From NCBI RefSeq assembly GCF_964204865.1, contig NC_135257.1:9570151-9634150 (forward strand): a DNA stretch of 64,000 nucleotides, read 5' to 3'. How positions within the stretch are numbered: position 1 is the stretch's first letter; every line of letters starts with the position of its first letter. Shown in pieces: positions 16,403 through 28,928 of the stretch. The notes beneath the pieces are model-generated. The model saw only the letters and a program-made list of their open reading frames with translations. It did not search any database and was not told the DNA's origin. The translations under genes and the position numbers were made by a program. This DNA is from Styela clava. Its lineage: Eukaryota > Chordata > Ascidiacea > Stolidobranchia > Styelidae.

Positions 16403-17754
16403 ATGGCGCCTACATTTTCCAAGACCACAAGAGGAAACGACTTACTGATTTACAAAGGCCACGAATATTGTAAGCGAAATGATCGGGTTTCAGATGCTAC
16501 TCATTGGCGCTGCCGTCAGTTTAGGAAATTTCGATGTAAATCGACTGTTGTTACAATCGGTGAAAATGTAATAAAAGAACTAGGATATCACAGTCATTCT
16601 GGCGACAGCATTAAGGCTGAAGTTGGGATCATCCGTGCAACATTAAAAGAAGCAGCATCAACACCATCAAATACATCGACAAGATATATTTTAGGTGAAG
16701 TATTGAATAATAGATCAACAGATGTAGTAATGCGCTTGCCAGGCAAGTCGACTCTGGAGGCCAATATACGCAGAGTAAGGCGACAGAAAATTTGTTCACG
16801 TACGAATCCTACAAGTGCAAGCTTTGATATTCCGAGCGAATATTTAGATATCATTTTGCATGACACTGGCTCGGAGGATCGTCATCGGATAATGGCCATT
16901 GGAGATCGATCACTACTTGCACATCTAGATAGTGACCCATATCTTGGCGACGGTACATTTGATGTGGTGCCCGATATTTTCTTCCAGTTGTATACAATTC
17001 ACTGTAAAGTGGGCGCATCCTATCCACCATGCGTATATTTCCTATTACGAGACAAGCGACAAGAAACATACGTTCAGATGTTGGAAGCGTTGAAAATCAT
17101 TTTCCCAAATGCTAACCCCACCAAAATCATTGTTGATTTTGAAATAGCAGCTATCAATGCATTCCATGCACATTTTCCTCTGGCCGATTTTAAAGAATGT
17201 TATTTTCACCTGTCACAAGCTATTTCGAAAAGTTGGTTCTATCGGATTAAAAGAGAAGTTTGAATGTTTACCTTCTTTCAATCTGAAAATTAGAAGTTTG
17301 GCAGCTCTGGCTTTTGTTCCCATTAACGAGGTTGCCGAAGTCTTCCCCTTGCTTTGCGACACCTTTGAAGATTTGCCCGAATGCAATCAACTTTTGCAAT
17401 ATTTTGAATCTACCTACATTCGTGGACCTCAAGTGGGTTCACGTCCAAGAGAAACAAGATTTCCCCCTCGATTGTGGAACTATGCCAAAGAGATTGAAAT
17501 GGTGCCTTCGGCCCCAAGAACAACAAACGCTGTAGAAGGATTTCACAACGTCTTACAAGGAATGTTCCGATGCAAACATCCGAGTATATATATGGGGTTT
17601 GCTGAATGGCCTACGAAAAGACATTGCGGTCCACAAACTGACTGCGGCAAATGCTCATGTAGGAGTTACGGCCCACCAAAGATCAAAGTATGTACAACTT
17701 GCCGTTAGGTTGACAGTTGAGTTTTTTCATATGGAACTGAAACCGACAAGCTGA
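16403..17754 (+). pseudogene. FLYWCH-MULE transposase, frameshifted
   Basis: The open frame from ATG at 16403 runs 286 codons. Residues 15-66 look like a FLYWCH zinc finger (YKGHEY, WRC, C45, HSH). A MULE DDE domain follows, with first aspartate D183 in YLGDGTFDVV, second D245 in KIIVDFEIAA and the family motif CYFHLSQAI at 266-274. A frame change near 17225 moves the reading to NLKIRSLAALAFVPINE and then TTNAVEGFHNVLQG, which supplies the expected glutamate. A second shift near 17595, at a TATATATA run, is needed to reach GLLNGLRKDIAVHKL and the stop at 17752. With two frameshifts the gene is dead, although the conserved residues remain. It would have cut and re-inserted the surrounding element. 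Confidence 0.88.
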
Positions 17755-18974
17755 GGTATCTCCACTCAATAGCTCAAATGCAGTCTATTTGATTTTGATC
17801 GTGATATCGTAAAATTTCGTTTATCGTCATTACTTTGATTTGTTGTTTAACTATTGTATCATAATTGATAAATTCCTATTTTGTAAAACGTCCATAGCTA
17901 CTCTATCTCAAAATTGATCGCCCATTCGACACAAATTTGTGAGTGATAACTTTATTGAGATATTAAAATAAATGTAATCCGTAACCTATGACGTCGTTTG
18001 TAAATTGCAATATCATATTTAACAGACCCTATATGCTGAATATGTTCGATTCACTCTAAATAGTGTAAACAGCAAAAAACATTTTTGGCCACGATAATGA
18101 TTTTAAAACTTCTTCACTTTCGAATATTCAACATATTTACATGACTTACGATTTCTATGTATAGTTTTGTTCTGACATTCTAATGAAACAATACTTCAAT
18201 AAAACTGGCATTTGGCTATGAACATGTTGTTACAAAAATGGCATAGTTTCATTATCTTAATTTCATATTTTCTTAGAAACGAAGAATCTGTGAGTTTATT
18301 TATTTATATACAGACAATAGTATTCAATTTATAGATTGATTTTAGGAAAAATGTCAGAACCTGATTTGAGACAACACTCATTTTCAACAGTAAAGCGTGG
18401 TCGTGTATGCATACATATAACAATTTTGTAAACATGCTAGCAAGAAAACATGAAGTGGCCACAGAGCTCCCAAATCTCATGCTGGGCGGGATATCATAGT
18501 AGGCGTTTTCGGTGCAATAATTTCAGAACAAATTTATAGGAGTTGACCACTAAAAATATTACTGTAAAGCTAGTTTTAGTAAGACCCTCATTTAAGACTT
18601 CATTGGTCTGTGAGATATTTGTTCCGTATTAGCCCTGGTTTCAGGTATTTCAACGAAATACCGCTTTCTAGGTCATCGTCTGTTTTGGAGATCGCGGCTA
18701 ACGAATGAAATAAGGTTTTACAAATGTCAATGTAAAAAAACAGCAAAAGAAAAAAGACTTTGGCAGAACAATGTTGTTTATATCGTTAAGAGACGTTTAT
18801 CCCTCGAACTACAATGACACTCAAAAATGCTTGCTTCGTAGAAGCGGATAAATGCATATACACCAAAACTAACTACAAGTGAAACAGTGTTGAAATTTAG
18901 AATATTGAGCTTGCGCCTGTAACATGAAAATTATTTGCGACTGGAAATTGCCGTTGGGGCAAACATTTTTTGTG
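17755..18974. other. Noncoding interior of the MULE
   Basis: About 1.2 kb of AT-rich sequence between the transposase pseudogene and the right arm. I see no gene and no recognisable repeat. Confidence 0.6.
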
Positions 18975-19483
18975 AAAATGTACGTGTGTTCAAATGTACG
19001 CGGGTTCAAATTAAGCGAGTTCAAATATAATATACGTTGGTTCAAATATACCCGGGTTCAAATGTCCGTGGGTTCAAATGTACGCGGGTTCAAATATACG
19101 TGGGTTCAAATGTCTGTGGGTGGAAATATACATGGGTTCAAATGTCCGCGGGTGCAAATGTTCGTGGGTTCAAATGTCCGCGGGTGCAAATGTACATGGG
19201 TTCAAATGTACGCGGGTGCAAACGTACACGGGTTCAAATGTCCGCGGGTGCAAATGTACATGGGTTCAAATGTACGCGGGTGCAAACGTACACGGGTTCA
19301 AATGTCCGCGGGTTCAATCTATATGCGGGTGCTAAAATCCATGGGTGGAAATGTATGGGTTCAAATGTCCGTAGGTGCAAATGTCCATAGGTGCAATAGT
19401 ATACAGGTGCAATTGTCCTGGGTTCAAATTACGGGTTCAGATGTACGGGTTCAAATGTACGCGGGTTCAAAGATAATGGAACC
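18975..19483 (+). repeat. Right arm of the MULE: 16-bp minisatellite, inverted
   Basis: Tandem 16-mers such as GTTCAAATGTACGCGG and GTGCAAATGTCCGCGG, the reverse complement of the left arm. It includes the diagnostic core TATATGCGGGTGCTAAAATC near 19320 and the terminal ATAATGGAACC. The + strand is stop-free in three frames over much of the array. Confidence 0.95.
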
Positions 19484-20677
19484 GCCGTTGATACTATCAA
19501 CAAAATCGCAGAATGATTTCTCCTCTGTTACTCGGACAGTGTATATGTAATAATATTTATACATTTTGACAACAACACAAACAGGCAAAGTATCTACGAC
19601 ATGTTGAAAATGGCATCGCAGTGCACAGTTGAACTACATGGTATGCACAATCTATACCGGTTATATTTCTTTTAGTTTGAAAAAAGCATTATTTGTTTTT
19701 CGTCTTTTTACGCCTCCAAAGTTGATGTTGCAATTATCCGCACAGAATCCAACAACTTTTCCGAGAAAAGAGAGCAAGTATTCAGTAAAAGTTTTGGCGG
19801 TTTCCCTGGGTAAAGATTTGAATTCTAATAGTTTTATCTTCACACCAACATCAGGTAAAAAAATAACGAACCACAACTGGAACAAGCTTTAAATTCTTTC
19901 TGTTTGATGCATCGAAGGTTACTGATACGAAACTGGTTTAAAGTAAATCATCATTAGGTTCAGAGGAGAACAGCGGAGCAATTCAATTAAAAATCACCGA
20001 CTCTCATTTATTTCTGGCTAAACGTGCAAAATCAGCGAATCCGCTTATCAGACAGCGGACATCAGAAATTCTAACTGTGTATATTTACAAGTTAATGCAA
20101 ATTTAGGCTAAAAAAATCAAAATTAATTCAGAGGTGCAGTCAAAACTTTGTGTGATAAGCAAATGTCGGCTGCCAACGACAAACAATCATCCGAATTTGT
20201 TATCGCAAAAAATTGGTCAGTCGAGTCGATGCCTCAATTAATGTTTTGTGCTTCCTGCTTTGGATAAGATCGTTGACATCAGAACGACCATCTTATTCTT
20301 GACTAATAGAAAAACAGATCTGCAATGCGTACAGTGACCTTTCCTCCTTCAGTTTGCGCAAAATAAGGAAAATCTCCTTTCAACTCATTAGAAAATTTGT
20401 ACTTTTTCTTATGGCATTTCGACAACTTAACGGCATTGTAGTTAACGCCAGAAAACGCATTAAAACATATACCGATTGTGACATAACAATAGAGCAATTT
20501 TTTACTCTCTGAATTAGCGAAGTGTGTCGCAAAACAGTGGTAAATGGGCTGCCACCGTTAAAAAATTGTAACAATAAGGAATATGAATTTTTCACCCATG
20601 ACAGCCGTGCTGACAAACCGGGACATTTGAGTCGACCGGCCGGGACAGCTCGTCAAAACCGGGACGTATGGTAAGCC

Positions 20678-22318
20678 TATATATATATATAGCTTCTGAA
20701 ATATCAGAATAAGTGATGATGCATATTGCATAACAATATTTTAGTTTCGTAGTAACACGATCTTAACAAGAAATTGATTCTAGTTGGGTCATTGAATGGA
20801 CGATATGAACACTTTTATGCCGGTGTTTCTCAATCTGGACTCAATCGAACTTAGGATTTTTCCTATCATCGCCTAGGACAGAGAAGCCATTAATTGATGC
20901 GGAAATCATATAATAAAGCAGTCACTTTTCCAGTTACATAACGATTATGAAAATGGTCAACCAGCTGTTCCATCCAAACGCACAGGCTTTACGGTACATG
21001 AACAATGAGTGATTGAACTATCCTGCGAAAATCAAACATCTCTTTATCAGACTTTTGCACATATTCATGGAGATGAACCTGAACACCACAATGGGAAATC
21101 TGAGGTAGATGCCAAAAATGTTGATTGTGCCAAACATGATACTGTAAAGGCGTTCTACAGCATATTACCCATCAGACAAAATGAAACACTAGTCAAGGTC
21201 CCTCACAAACACCAATAAGCATCTATCACACATTGATTTACAAAGGCTGAACTGCAGTTCGGCCATATATATATATATAATTGTACGAAGCAGAGTGAAC
21301 ACAAATAAGGTTGGAAGAACATTATATACGGTACACAAGTAAATCAGGATTAAAAATACACCATGCAAAAACAAGAAGGGAGGGTTGAAGTATTTGGTAG
21401 TGAATAAAGGTGGACAAAAAATCTTCTAGTCGTTACACCCAAATCATATATTACCAGTGAAAACCCAATTTATTTAATTTAATGCGGTCGAGTAGGCAGA
21501 GACGTCCGTTTTCTGTGCCTTATTTGACGTGGCTACACAGACATAGCACACTTTTCTCATGAGCAATGATTGCATTTCCCATACACCTGGGACAAGTATT
21601 AGAAACTCAAATAGGATTTACATCTGCTTCCTAGAAAGTCCCATCTCCAGTAACTAGTTATTACTATCAAAAAGGCTCATAGGTTCACATTGTTAGCGAC
21701 CATTGAAAGGTTTGCGATCAGTTGTCAGCTTTATTTTTTTTAATCTATTACATCAGCTGTAACTGTCATGTGATGAAAAATTGAAAACACAAAATACATC
21801 ATGTTCAGCATTGGCAACAAAATCATGTGGAACTTTATGATAAAGCTAAATTTGAAACTCTTAGGAAGCAACAGTAAAACTGTTGCTTATCGGACTAAAA
21901 AATAATTCTGCAAGAAGTTGAACATGGCTGTTCATAAATCAGAACTTTTAACAGATAAAATCCAGTAACCCCAATATAGTCTAGTGTCTTTTTACTGGTA
22001 GAACAAGTTGCATATGCTTGAAAATAATAAGCCCATGGTTCTGGTTTAACCATGATACAATGTGGCCATGTATGCCAAAATAAAGAGGTTAATCCAAACC
22101 TTCTGGCCCTATTTGATAAAGAATATGCAATATTTTAACCAAACATAGGAAAAACGTGACGTGCCAAACATACGTATTGCTTCATACAGCGTAAGTAATA
22201 ATACATAAGTATAAGTAATAATAAACAAAAAAGATACCCGATAATTTTTGAAAAAGATTTCAGTTGAGACCAGCAAAAAAACAACGTGCTATAAATTGTG
22301 GATTTATATAATCACAGA
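20678..22318. other. Intergenic, between hAT element and BTBD1/2
   Basis: AT-rich sequence with short TA runs near 20680 and 21265. I see no gene, transposon end or RNA gene. Confidence 0.5.
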
Positions 22319-22324
22319 TTTATT
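22319..22324 (-). terminator. Candidate poly(A) signal for BTBD1/2
   Basis: AATAAA on the minus strand, about 165 bases past the stop codon. Confidence 0.55.
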
Positions 22325-22489
22325 TTGAATGGAATGATGAGCAATTTACAGAATATAGAATTTCTGCGAAATACGGAAGTTGGTGAAAATAATAAAACGA
22401 GTAGAATAAGTGCCATTGCAGGTGGTGTTGTCCCTTGAGCATTGCCTTTCCTTTCATGTATGAAATATGAAACAAGCCCAATATATAGG

Positions 22490-25400
22490 TCATGTATAAA
22501 ATATTATTTCAGGAATCTGTCCATCATCCGGTGAAGTACCATTGTTATTTCCAGACGCATATGTGAAGCAAAATTGAGTTTTAGTTCCATTTGGTGATTC
22601 ATGAGTAACCTTTCGATGTCCTCTTGTCCCATAGTAACTATCAGGACCCTAAGACAAACAAAGATGTGTATTACAAAATGAAACAAAGAACATTGTTGCC
22701 TAATTCAACATGTAATTCAAATGTTTGGCACTCCTAATAAATAGCACAAGCTAGGAAGGAAAAGTTTGATAATAGAATGTAACTAGGCCGCCATAATAGT
22801 GAACTTTGGTGCTGCCAACATGAAGAATTTGACTCTAATAGAGAGCACACAAAATGCAGAGAGACACTGAATGTCTGAACGCCAGATGATGTCCTTCAAA
22901 ATAGACTACGGTTTATGATTAAAAGTGGAAAATATGCAATGCATTTGAATTTTTAGTTCATTTTAGTTTAGGTCAGAATTTATGAAAATCTCATTATTAC
23001 ATGTTTGCATACACAGCCCTCATACTACAAAGCTATAGATTGAAATGTCAAGTGAGTGAAATTAAAAAATGCTTAAATTGGAAAAACTATGATTACATCT
23101 TACATGCATACAAAGTTGACTAATTCAACTAGAATAATTTTTTTGATATTAATGTACAGTGTAACCAAAACCCCACTTGCCAATCAAAAAACATAGAGCA
23201 AAAAACAAATTCCACGGCAAAACACAAATTCACAGTGATAACCCTCCCGTGACATTTGAAACTAATAAAATATTCATATCATGGTGCAGCAACTCACATT
23301 CAATGTAGCACAAGCAGCATATGTTACATTTGGTAAAATCTCGACAGGTTCTTTAAACATTACGCGAAACTTTTTATCTGAACCATCTGAACTGAATCCA
23401 GTATCATTTTGCCCAATAACAACACCAGTGTCTGTGACAACAATCTGCATATAATAAATACAAAATTAGCAGAAATCATGAATACTGCAAATCCATCAGT
23501 CTATTGAATTATTGACCATCAAGTTTCATATTTGTTCATAAACACATATTCTATATGTAAATACTTAACCATGAGAAAACGGTTTTCTTCCTATTCGCCT
23601 CAAATTTGAATTTTCCTGAAGGGCTTGAGCCTTGGTGAAATCACTATAAAGATATGGTAATTTCGTGATGTATAGGAATTTTGTATGATGTTATAGTACT
23701 ATTACTTACTTGTAAATTAACTTGATAATCAGCAGGTCCATGTATTGCTCCATATAAACCAAAACCAACAATATATATTTTTCTGTTGATTCTAAATCTT
23801 ATTCGATCACTGGTGCCTGAATAACCCCATCTATATTCGAAAAAATGTTGGACTGTTCTGTCAGTTTATCAATCTATTGCTTTGCATGGAGAGGCAAAAT
23901 AAAATGATTTTTATTCTGAGAAAGAATAATTAAATTCCAACTGATTATAGCAAATTCAGCGATATTGAACAATACTGGATATGCATTTGTCGCATTAGTC
24001 AGACTTGTTCTTTAATTCAATCTATTGTAGTAAAAAGAGTTTCCATATTGAATGATTTTGATTTTGCATTATAAAATTCATGATATTTTGGTTATTTCAA
24101 ATTCATGAAATAGATACTGAAATGCACATAACATTAAAAAAGCTATCTTGTGTGGTGCATCGACTGATGCCAAATTTATCACTCTAAATGATTATTCAAG
24201 AAATGATCATCCAAGTATGTGATTCTTGTTTAGACATCCATATTCTGATATACAGCAATATCCTACTTTCCTTTGAATGGAATTAAATAAGCGCAACAGC
24301 ACATTCTTGAAGTTGATTCTGTGTTCTGGCCACTTTAACACAAGTTTACATTTACCGTAATCTGTGCTAAATATTTTGATTTGAAAAAGTTAGGAATTCA
24401 GGATCAATAAAATGGAAAGAGAAACAAAAAATAATGTTCGATGTGCCAGCTCAACTAAGATCGATAATATTTTCTGAACAAGAACTGATTTATTTTAATC
24501 ATACAATATTAAAGTTTGTACCTCTGCGCAACCTCCATGAAGCGATGAACACACTGTTCCTTTCCTGTCAGACAACAACGAGGTCGATCCGAGAAACGGA
24601 CCTGGAGATAACACAATAGAAATTTTTTTAAAAATAGACATGTCATAGCAAGTTACACAAGCAATACTACAGTTAATAATAGACCAAAAATGTTTATTTA
24701 TTACCAATACTTCACACAGAGTGAAAATTACTATTTTATATTCCATCTCTGCGAAGAAAAAATTGTTGTTGAATAAAGATATTGTAATTATCAAATTTTA
24801 GACCATCATACTATTTGAATAACAATTATAATAATAGATACAATGAACGTTTCAAACAAGATAGTTTGCCTAAATTAAAAGCTGATTCCTATATCTATTA
24901 TATGGATTTCTCCAATCTTATTGATGATAAAATTTAAATGAAATCTTGTTAATAACAAAGATACCAAAATAACAAGTCCTAGTCCTATTTTTCAATATGT
25001 TTAACCATGGAATGAATCAGGTTTCAAATGCAAAATTATAACTCACTCTTGGTTTAGGATTTAGATGAAAATACAAAAAGAGTTCGACGACTTCTCTCTC
25101 TGTTAATATTCCCGATTGTGCAGGTCCTTGTGCAAACTCTTCTATTGACATTATTGGAAATCGTATCCAATTGATTGCATTTCCCAAAACTTTTCTTTTA
25201 TTGTCCTTTGTAACTTCAAGTTCTTGCCTCTCACATTCGGCTTCTGCCCAACTACAAATTAACAAAATATATTATAATGAATAATAATGTTGCAACTGCC
25301 AACAAACAGGTCTAAATTAAAATCAATGGTTTCTGCTTCCTAAATTATATGACTATTATTACATATTTATCTTAGTTATATTGCCTATCAGTAATATTAC

Positions 25401-27289
25401 AGATATACCATAATTGAGTAAGAAATTGCATATAGTATGCAGCATCATTTGAAGCTTGACCTAGAAGTAAAGTTGGTCTGTCATATAGCCATAATTCCCC
25501 GCTTGAAAACGACTTGAGAGTCAAGTCATAGAGTTAGAATCTCAATTCTTTAAGAAAAAAAAAACATTAAACACAGTGAGTAAATAATAAGTTCATGAAT
25601 TATCCTTGCAAACAAAGTGTGTAAACCCTCACTTTTCAGCTGCAACAAATAGTTTGCTTTCCCGGATTCCGAGTGTATCCCGCTCCAACACTGATTTTAA
25701 AGTTTCATAGTCTATGTCAGTAAAACCTGAGAAACAAAGAAATAATGAAGCGATGAGAGCATTAATATTACCTCAATGGTAGCCTTTAAATGTGTACAAA
25801 ACAAGTGTTCTTATACAAAGGTCAGAATTATTCAATTATGAATTATAGATCTTTCTTCCCTTACAATTAATAAAGTTGGTAATATCTTAAAATATTTGAA
25901 TGTAGAAATATTTCAAAAAATTTTCATAGCTATTATCGATGAAAGAGAAATGGAAAAGATGATGTAATCATATAGAAAGTACAGCATATAGTTAACGATC
26001 CTGTTCGGGTATGTGCTAGTCACTAAATTGTTTTAGCGACTTAGCGTAGACATTAAAGTATTCACAATGAAAATATTCTACTGAATAACAAGCTTATATA
26101 CAGGATACTGGACAAAACGATGATACTCATCCATTTAAATTTATAAATGATAAAGTGGCAATATAATAAAATACCATCTGCACTCAATGCTTCAGCAGTG
26201 TTTTGATCGATGCTTTCAAGACAAAGCGATGCAAGTTGTGGTTCATCAAATAATCTTGCTTGAGTCAAGAGCATGAAAGCATTATGTGGTCCTAGATTTT
26301 TCTTCAGAAAATCGACACAATGAGATTCAAGCGCAGGTACTGCATACTTTTTTGCTGTATATCTGATAACAAATAAATTAATTAATCTCAATCAATAGAA
26401 AAAATAATGAGGTATTCAAGTGAATCAAGCATTAGGAATAATATATTGGTCTTGATAAGGAATAAAGCAAGTGTTCTATCAGCGTTATTCGAAATGAACA
26501 AAATATGGAGGTCAAGACACTTCATGCTTCAAATAGACTGTTACATCATCAAATCCGGAAAATATGACTGTAACTTACAAAGTTGTCATGACTGTTTCAG
26601 GCCCAATGTTCACTTCATCGGTGTATAAAAATCGCAATAATTCTAAAAATGCAGCAGCTTCAACATCAGGCAATTCAACCTCATTTGATTGTGTAGCAAG
26701 TATTCCATTGAACATTGCATCAAAAACTGCACTTCCAGCAGACAACACAAACTGTAAGAAAAAACATACAAATATTGTTACCAAAAAACTTCTTGTAAAT
26801 AAATAAAGTGTACTGATCACAAAAATTTCCCACCTTATGAGCTGGTATTCGCTGTGTCTGTATTCCTCTTCCAACAATGAACCGAACATCTGATAAGATT
26901 TCATTGTTATGAAGATATTGGAATCTTTCTTTCAAGGTAGCTTTTGTAGCTTGCCAGTTATAAAGTGGTCTCGATGATGCCACCGGGCGCACACCAACCA
27001 CTGGCTGTGGTCGTGGCTCTCTATCTCTCACTATAATTCCTTGGGCAGCAGCACCCTCCGCCCTAGGAGCAGCATTTGCCATCAGGTTTCTATTCGGAAT
27101 TCCAGCAACAGCACCTACAGGTGGTCTATGATTTGAATTGTTTCCATTTCCTGCACCATTATTACCATTCGCTGGATTGCCTTCTATCTCATTTTCACCA
27201 ACATCATTTATATTATTTTGTTCATTTTCTTCAATTTGCATTGGCCCAGCCAAAACCAGATTTTGTGGAGCTGCATTATTTTGTGCCAT
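22490..27289 (-). CDS. BTBD2: BTBD1/2-type BTB-BACK-PHR domain protein (9 exons)
   Basis: Exons: 27289-26834, 26751-26579, 26362-26175, 25726-25633, 25251-25047, 24601-24522, 23830-23710, 23444-23298, 22648-22490. All introns are GT-AG, phases agree, and the sum is 1623 nt, 540 residues (human BTBD2 525). Residues 1-100 are a low-complexity Asn/Gly-rich leader. The BTB domain (about 110-240) includes [38 protein letters not shown] and [23 protein letters not shown] follows ([39 protein letters not shown]). The PHR domain has [54 protein letters not shown] and [16 protein letters not shown]. Human BTBD1 and BTBD2 bind topoisomerase I and are thought to act as Cul3 substrate adaptors. The PHR sequence and YNWQATKA block favour BTBD1/2 over BTBD3/6. 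Start codon: first ATG of the open exon; no upstream exon was identified. Confidence 0.95.
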
Positions 27290-28457
27290 GCCTCATTAAT
27301 ATAACAAATCACCACAGTATTGATAGAAACATTATAGGTACCAGGTATCAACACCTAAATACAGAAATATTTAGTTATATTGTTATACAGTCGGACAGTA
27401 TGTGTGTGTGTGTGTGAAATAATTCATTAATTTTAGGTGAAGTGAACACATACTATATTCTGTATGTTTTAAACCTTACTAATAAACTCATTATTTATTA
27501 TAGTTACTGTATGCTGGTAATAGTGTATAACTGTGTGGGAATCGAGGATACCACAATGCAGTAAGCTGGTACAGTACTGGGCAAAGTGAAAGGTTCTATT
27601 GTATATTATATTTTGCTAAATAAAAAAAAACATCATTAGCAAGCACAATGCCAAAAACATAATTTCTTGAATATTTTTAAAAATTAGGTCAAAAAATTCA
27701 CCACAACATGCCATATCCAGACATCACAATATAGAGATATAGCTGACTGAGCTGGGATAGATATTTACCAGTAAATATTAAATAAAGAATTATAGACATA
27801 AAAGTAAACAATCATATACGCCAATAACATCAGAATATTTTTATCAGGGGCATTATTTCCCTGTTATTCCTAGTTTTATTTGTTGATTTTGTTGTACAAA
27901 TTAGTAGTTTTTTTTAATTTTTTTTTTTAATGATGATAAAAAACATAAATAAAATATTATCAAAAAATATGACCAACAGTACATTAATAATATGATATAC
28001 ATGGTTATTATAAATCCAAGGAAAAACTCGTCACCGTCATTATCCTTTTTTTTATGATTTCCATAGGTCACCATCATTTATATGATTACAATAGTAGTAT
28101 TTTTAGATAAAGCATGTATTAACAAGTTTTTCCAATTAACATTTATCTACCTATTACGATATACACATACACCTATATATACATTTGGATACATACTTCT
28201 ATATATTATATAGATAACTGGCTTTAGACAGAGTTACACAATAAATTTAGCTCTCTTGCAAAATTAGGAAATTTCGTAAGTTGTTCAATTTTATTTCCAC
28301 ATTTCGAAGTATTGTTACTCCTCATCGAGTTGACTATTTTATCATTTGCTTTTCTTGCCTAGCGTCTTGCAAAGTAATTTTTTTCAATTTCATGAATTCT
28401 ATGATAACTTTATAATACTCACGAGTTTGTAGACTACCGTATGGCCTATGCTCTACA
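27290..28457. other. Intergenic, upstream of BTBD1/2
   Basis: AT-rich with homopolymer runs and a short (TG)n tract at about 27401-27415. It probably includes 5'UTR or leader-intron sequence of BTBD1/2. No clear promoter motif was found near the start codon. Confidence 0.45.
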
Positions 28458-28920
28458 CCGGGGGTCGGCAACCTTTTGTCGCTCGTGGGCCGAAATTAAA
28501 GGTTGCAAGTCATTGGCGGGTCGCACATATTTTTGGAAAGTTAAAAATCGAATGGATGACCGATGAATCACATTTTATCACACAGATCAGAAGTAAAATT
28601 TTAAGCAGTGCGCGAAGACTGACCATTTTACTGTTCTAATATTTTTTGCGCCATTAAACCATCTGCACTTAGCATCAACTTTTCTGCGTTTTGTTGCCAT
28701 TTGTCTAAATTATAATTAAATTATAGGCTCATGAAACGAGTAATTGTGAATTATATAGACTACTTTTTAGGTTATAATATAATTTAGTAATAAAAGAATT
28801 TTTGTGTAAAGAATATAATCGACAAAACAGCTATAATTTGTTACTATAATTCAGTGAAGCGTCATGGGCCGGATTATATTCCTCCGCGGGCCGGATCCGG
28901 CCCGCAGGTTGCCGACCTCT
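28458..28920. mobile_element. Non-autonomous hAT (MITE), copy 2
   Basis: Terminal inverted repeats GGGGTCGGCAACC and GGTTGCCGACCTC bound a 463-bp body. GCTCTACA flanks it exactly at 28450-28457 and 28921-28928, an 8-bp hAT-type target duplication. Subterminal sequence CGCGGGCCGGATCCGGCCCG is shared with copies 1 and 3. Confidence 0.95.
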
Positions 28921-28928
28921 GCTCTACA

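Larger units (their letters stand above)
15407..19483 (+). mobile_element. FB/NOF-like MULE transposon with minisatellite terminal inverted repeats (4077 bp)
   Basis: A complete element with an exact 9-bp target duplication, GCCGTTGAT, at 15398-15406 and 19484-19492. The left end begins GGTGACAGCACATTTGAACC; the right end, read on the other strand, begins GGTTCCATTATC. The two roughly 0.5-kb arms are inverted copies of one another and consist mainly of a 16-bp tandem unit. The interior carries a decayed FLYWCH plus MULE transposase (16403-17754). A 9-bp duplication is usual for MULEs. Long fold-back arms of short tandem repeats around a MULE-type gene are known from Drosophila FB/NOF elements, so I class this as an FB/NOF-like MULE; sequence relationship to FB/NOF is not shown. 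Confidence 0.9.
14080..20500 (-). pseudogene. hAT transposase pseudogene, split by nested transposons
   Basis: Read on the minus strand, recognisable pieces run in order. The N-terminal BED-finger-like region lies at about 20.1-20.5 kb (KFSNELKGDFPYFAQT, then GRSDVNDLIQSRKHK). The catalytic-core block at 19661-19885 contains VGFCADNCNINFGG, the family's C-A/G-D-N motif. A block ending FCDFVD lies at about 19.5 kb. After the MULE, a continuation follows at 15.2-15.4 kb (LQRITELFESLI). The C-terminal dimerisation region is at 14.1-14.3 kb (FAGTSASVEQIF, then NIKALVTCKFNG in another frame, ending QFYDKIKT). Several stops and frameshifts make it nonfunctional. The MULE entered between the FCDFVD and LQRI blocks. 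Confidence 0.8.
13885..20677 (-). mobile_element. hAT transposon, 6.8 kb including nested insertions
   Basis: The outer ends are inverted copies of GGCTTACCATA: forward at 13885 and, on the other strand, ending at 20677. Each is followed inward by CCGGGAC motifs. Both ends are flanked by TATATATA, consistent with an 8-bp hAT target duplication but lying in AT microsatellite, so weak alone. The interior carries minus-strand hAT transposase pieces in the correct order from 20.5 kb down to 14.1 kb. A MULE (15407-19483) and a hAT MITE (14721-15169) interrupt it. Without those two insertions and their duplicated target sites the element would be about 2.25 kb, a normal hAT size. Confidence 0.75.

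Noticed and set aside
16112-16428. Two minus-strand ORFs of 87-89 codons upstream of the MULE transposase
   Set aside because: No family resemblance; they lie opposite and overlap the leader of the transposase frame.
18924-19550. 208-codon + strand ORF with the same repeats
   Set aside because: Right arm of the same transposon; all three frames are open, as expected from a 16-bp unit.
26720-26833. Extension of BTBD1/2 exon 1 past AHK
   Set aside because: A GT donor at 26833 and a family-consistent join to FVLSAGS show that it is intron read-through.
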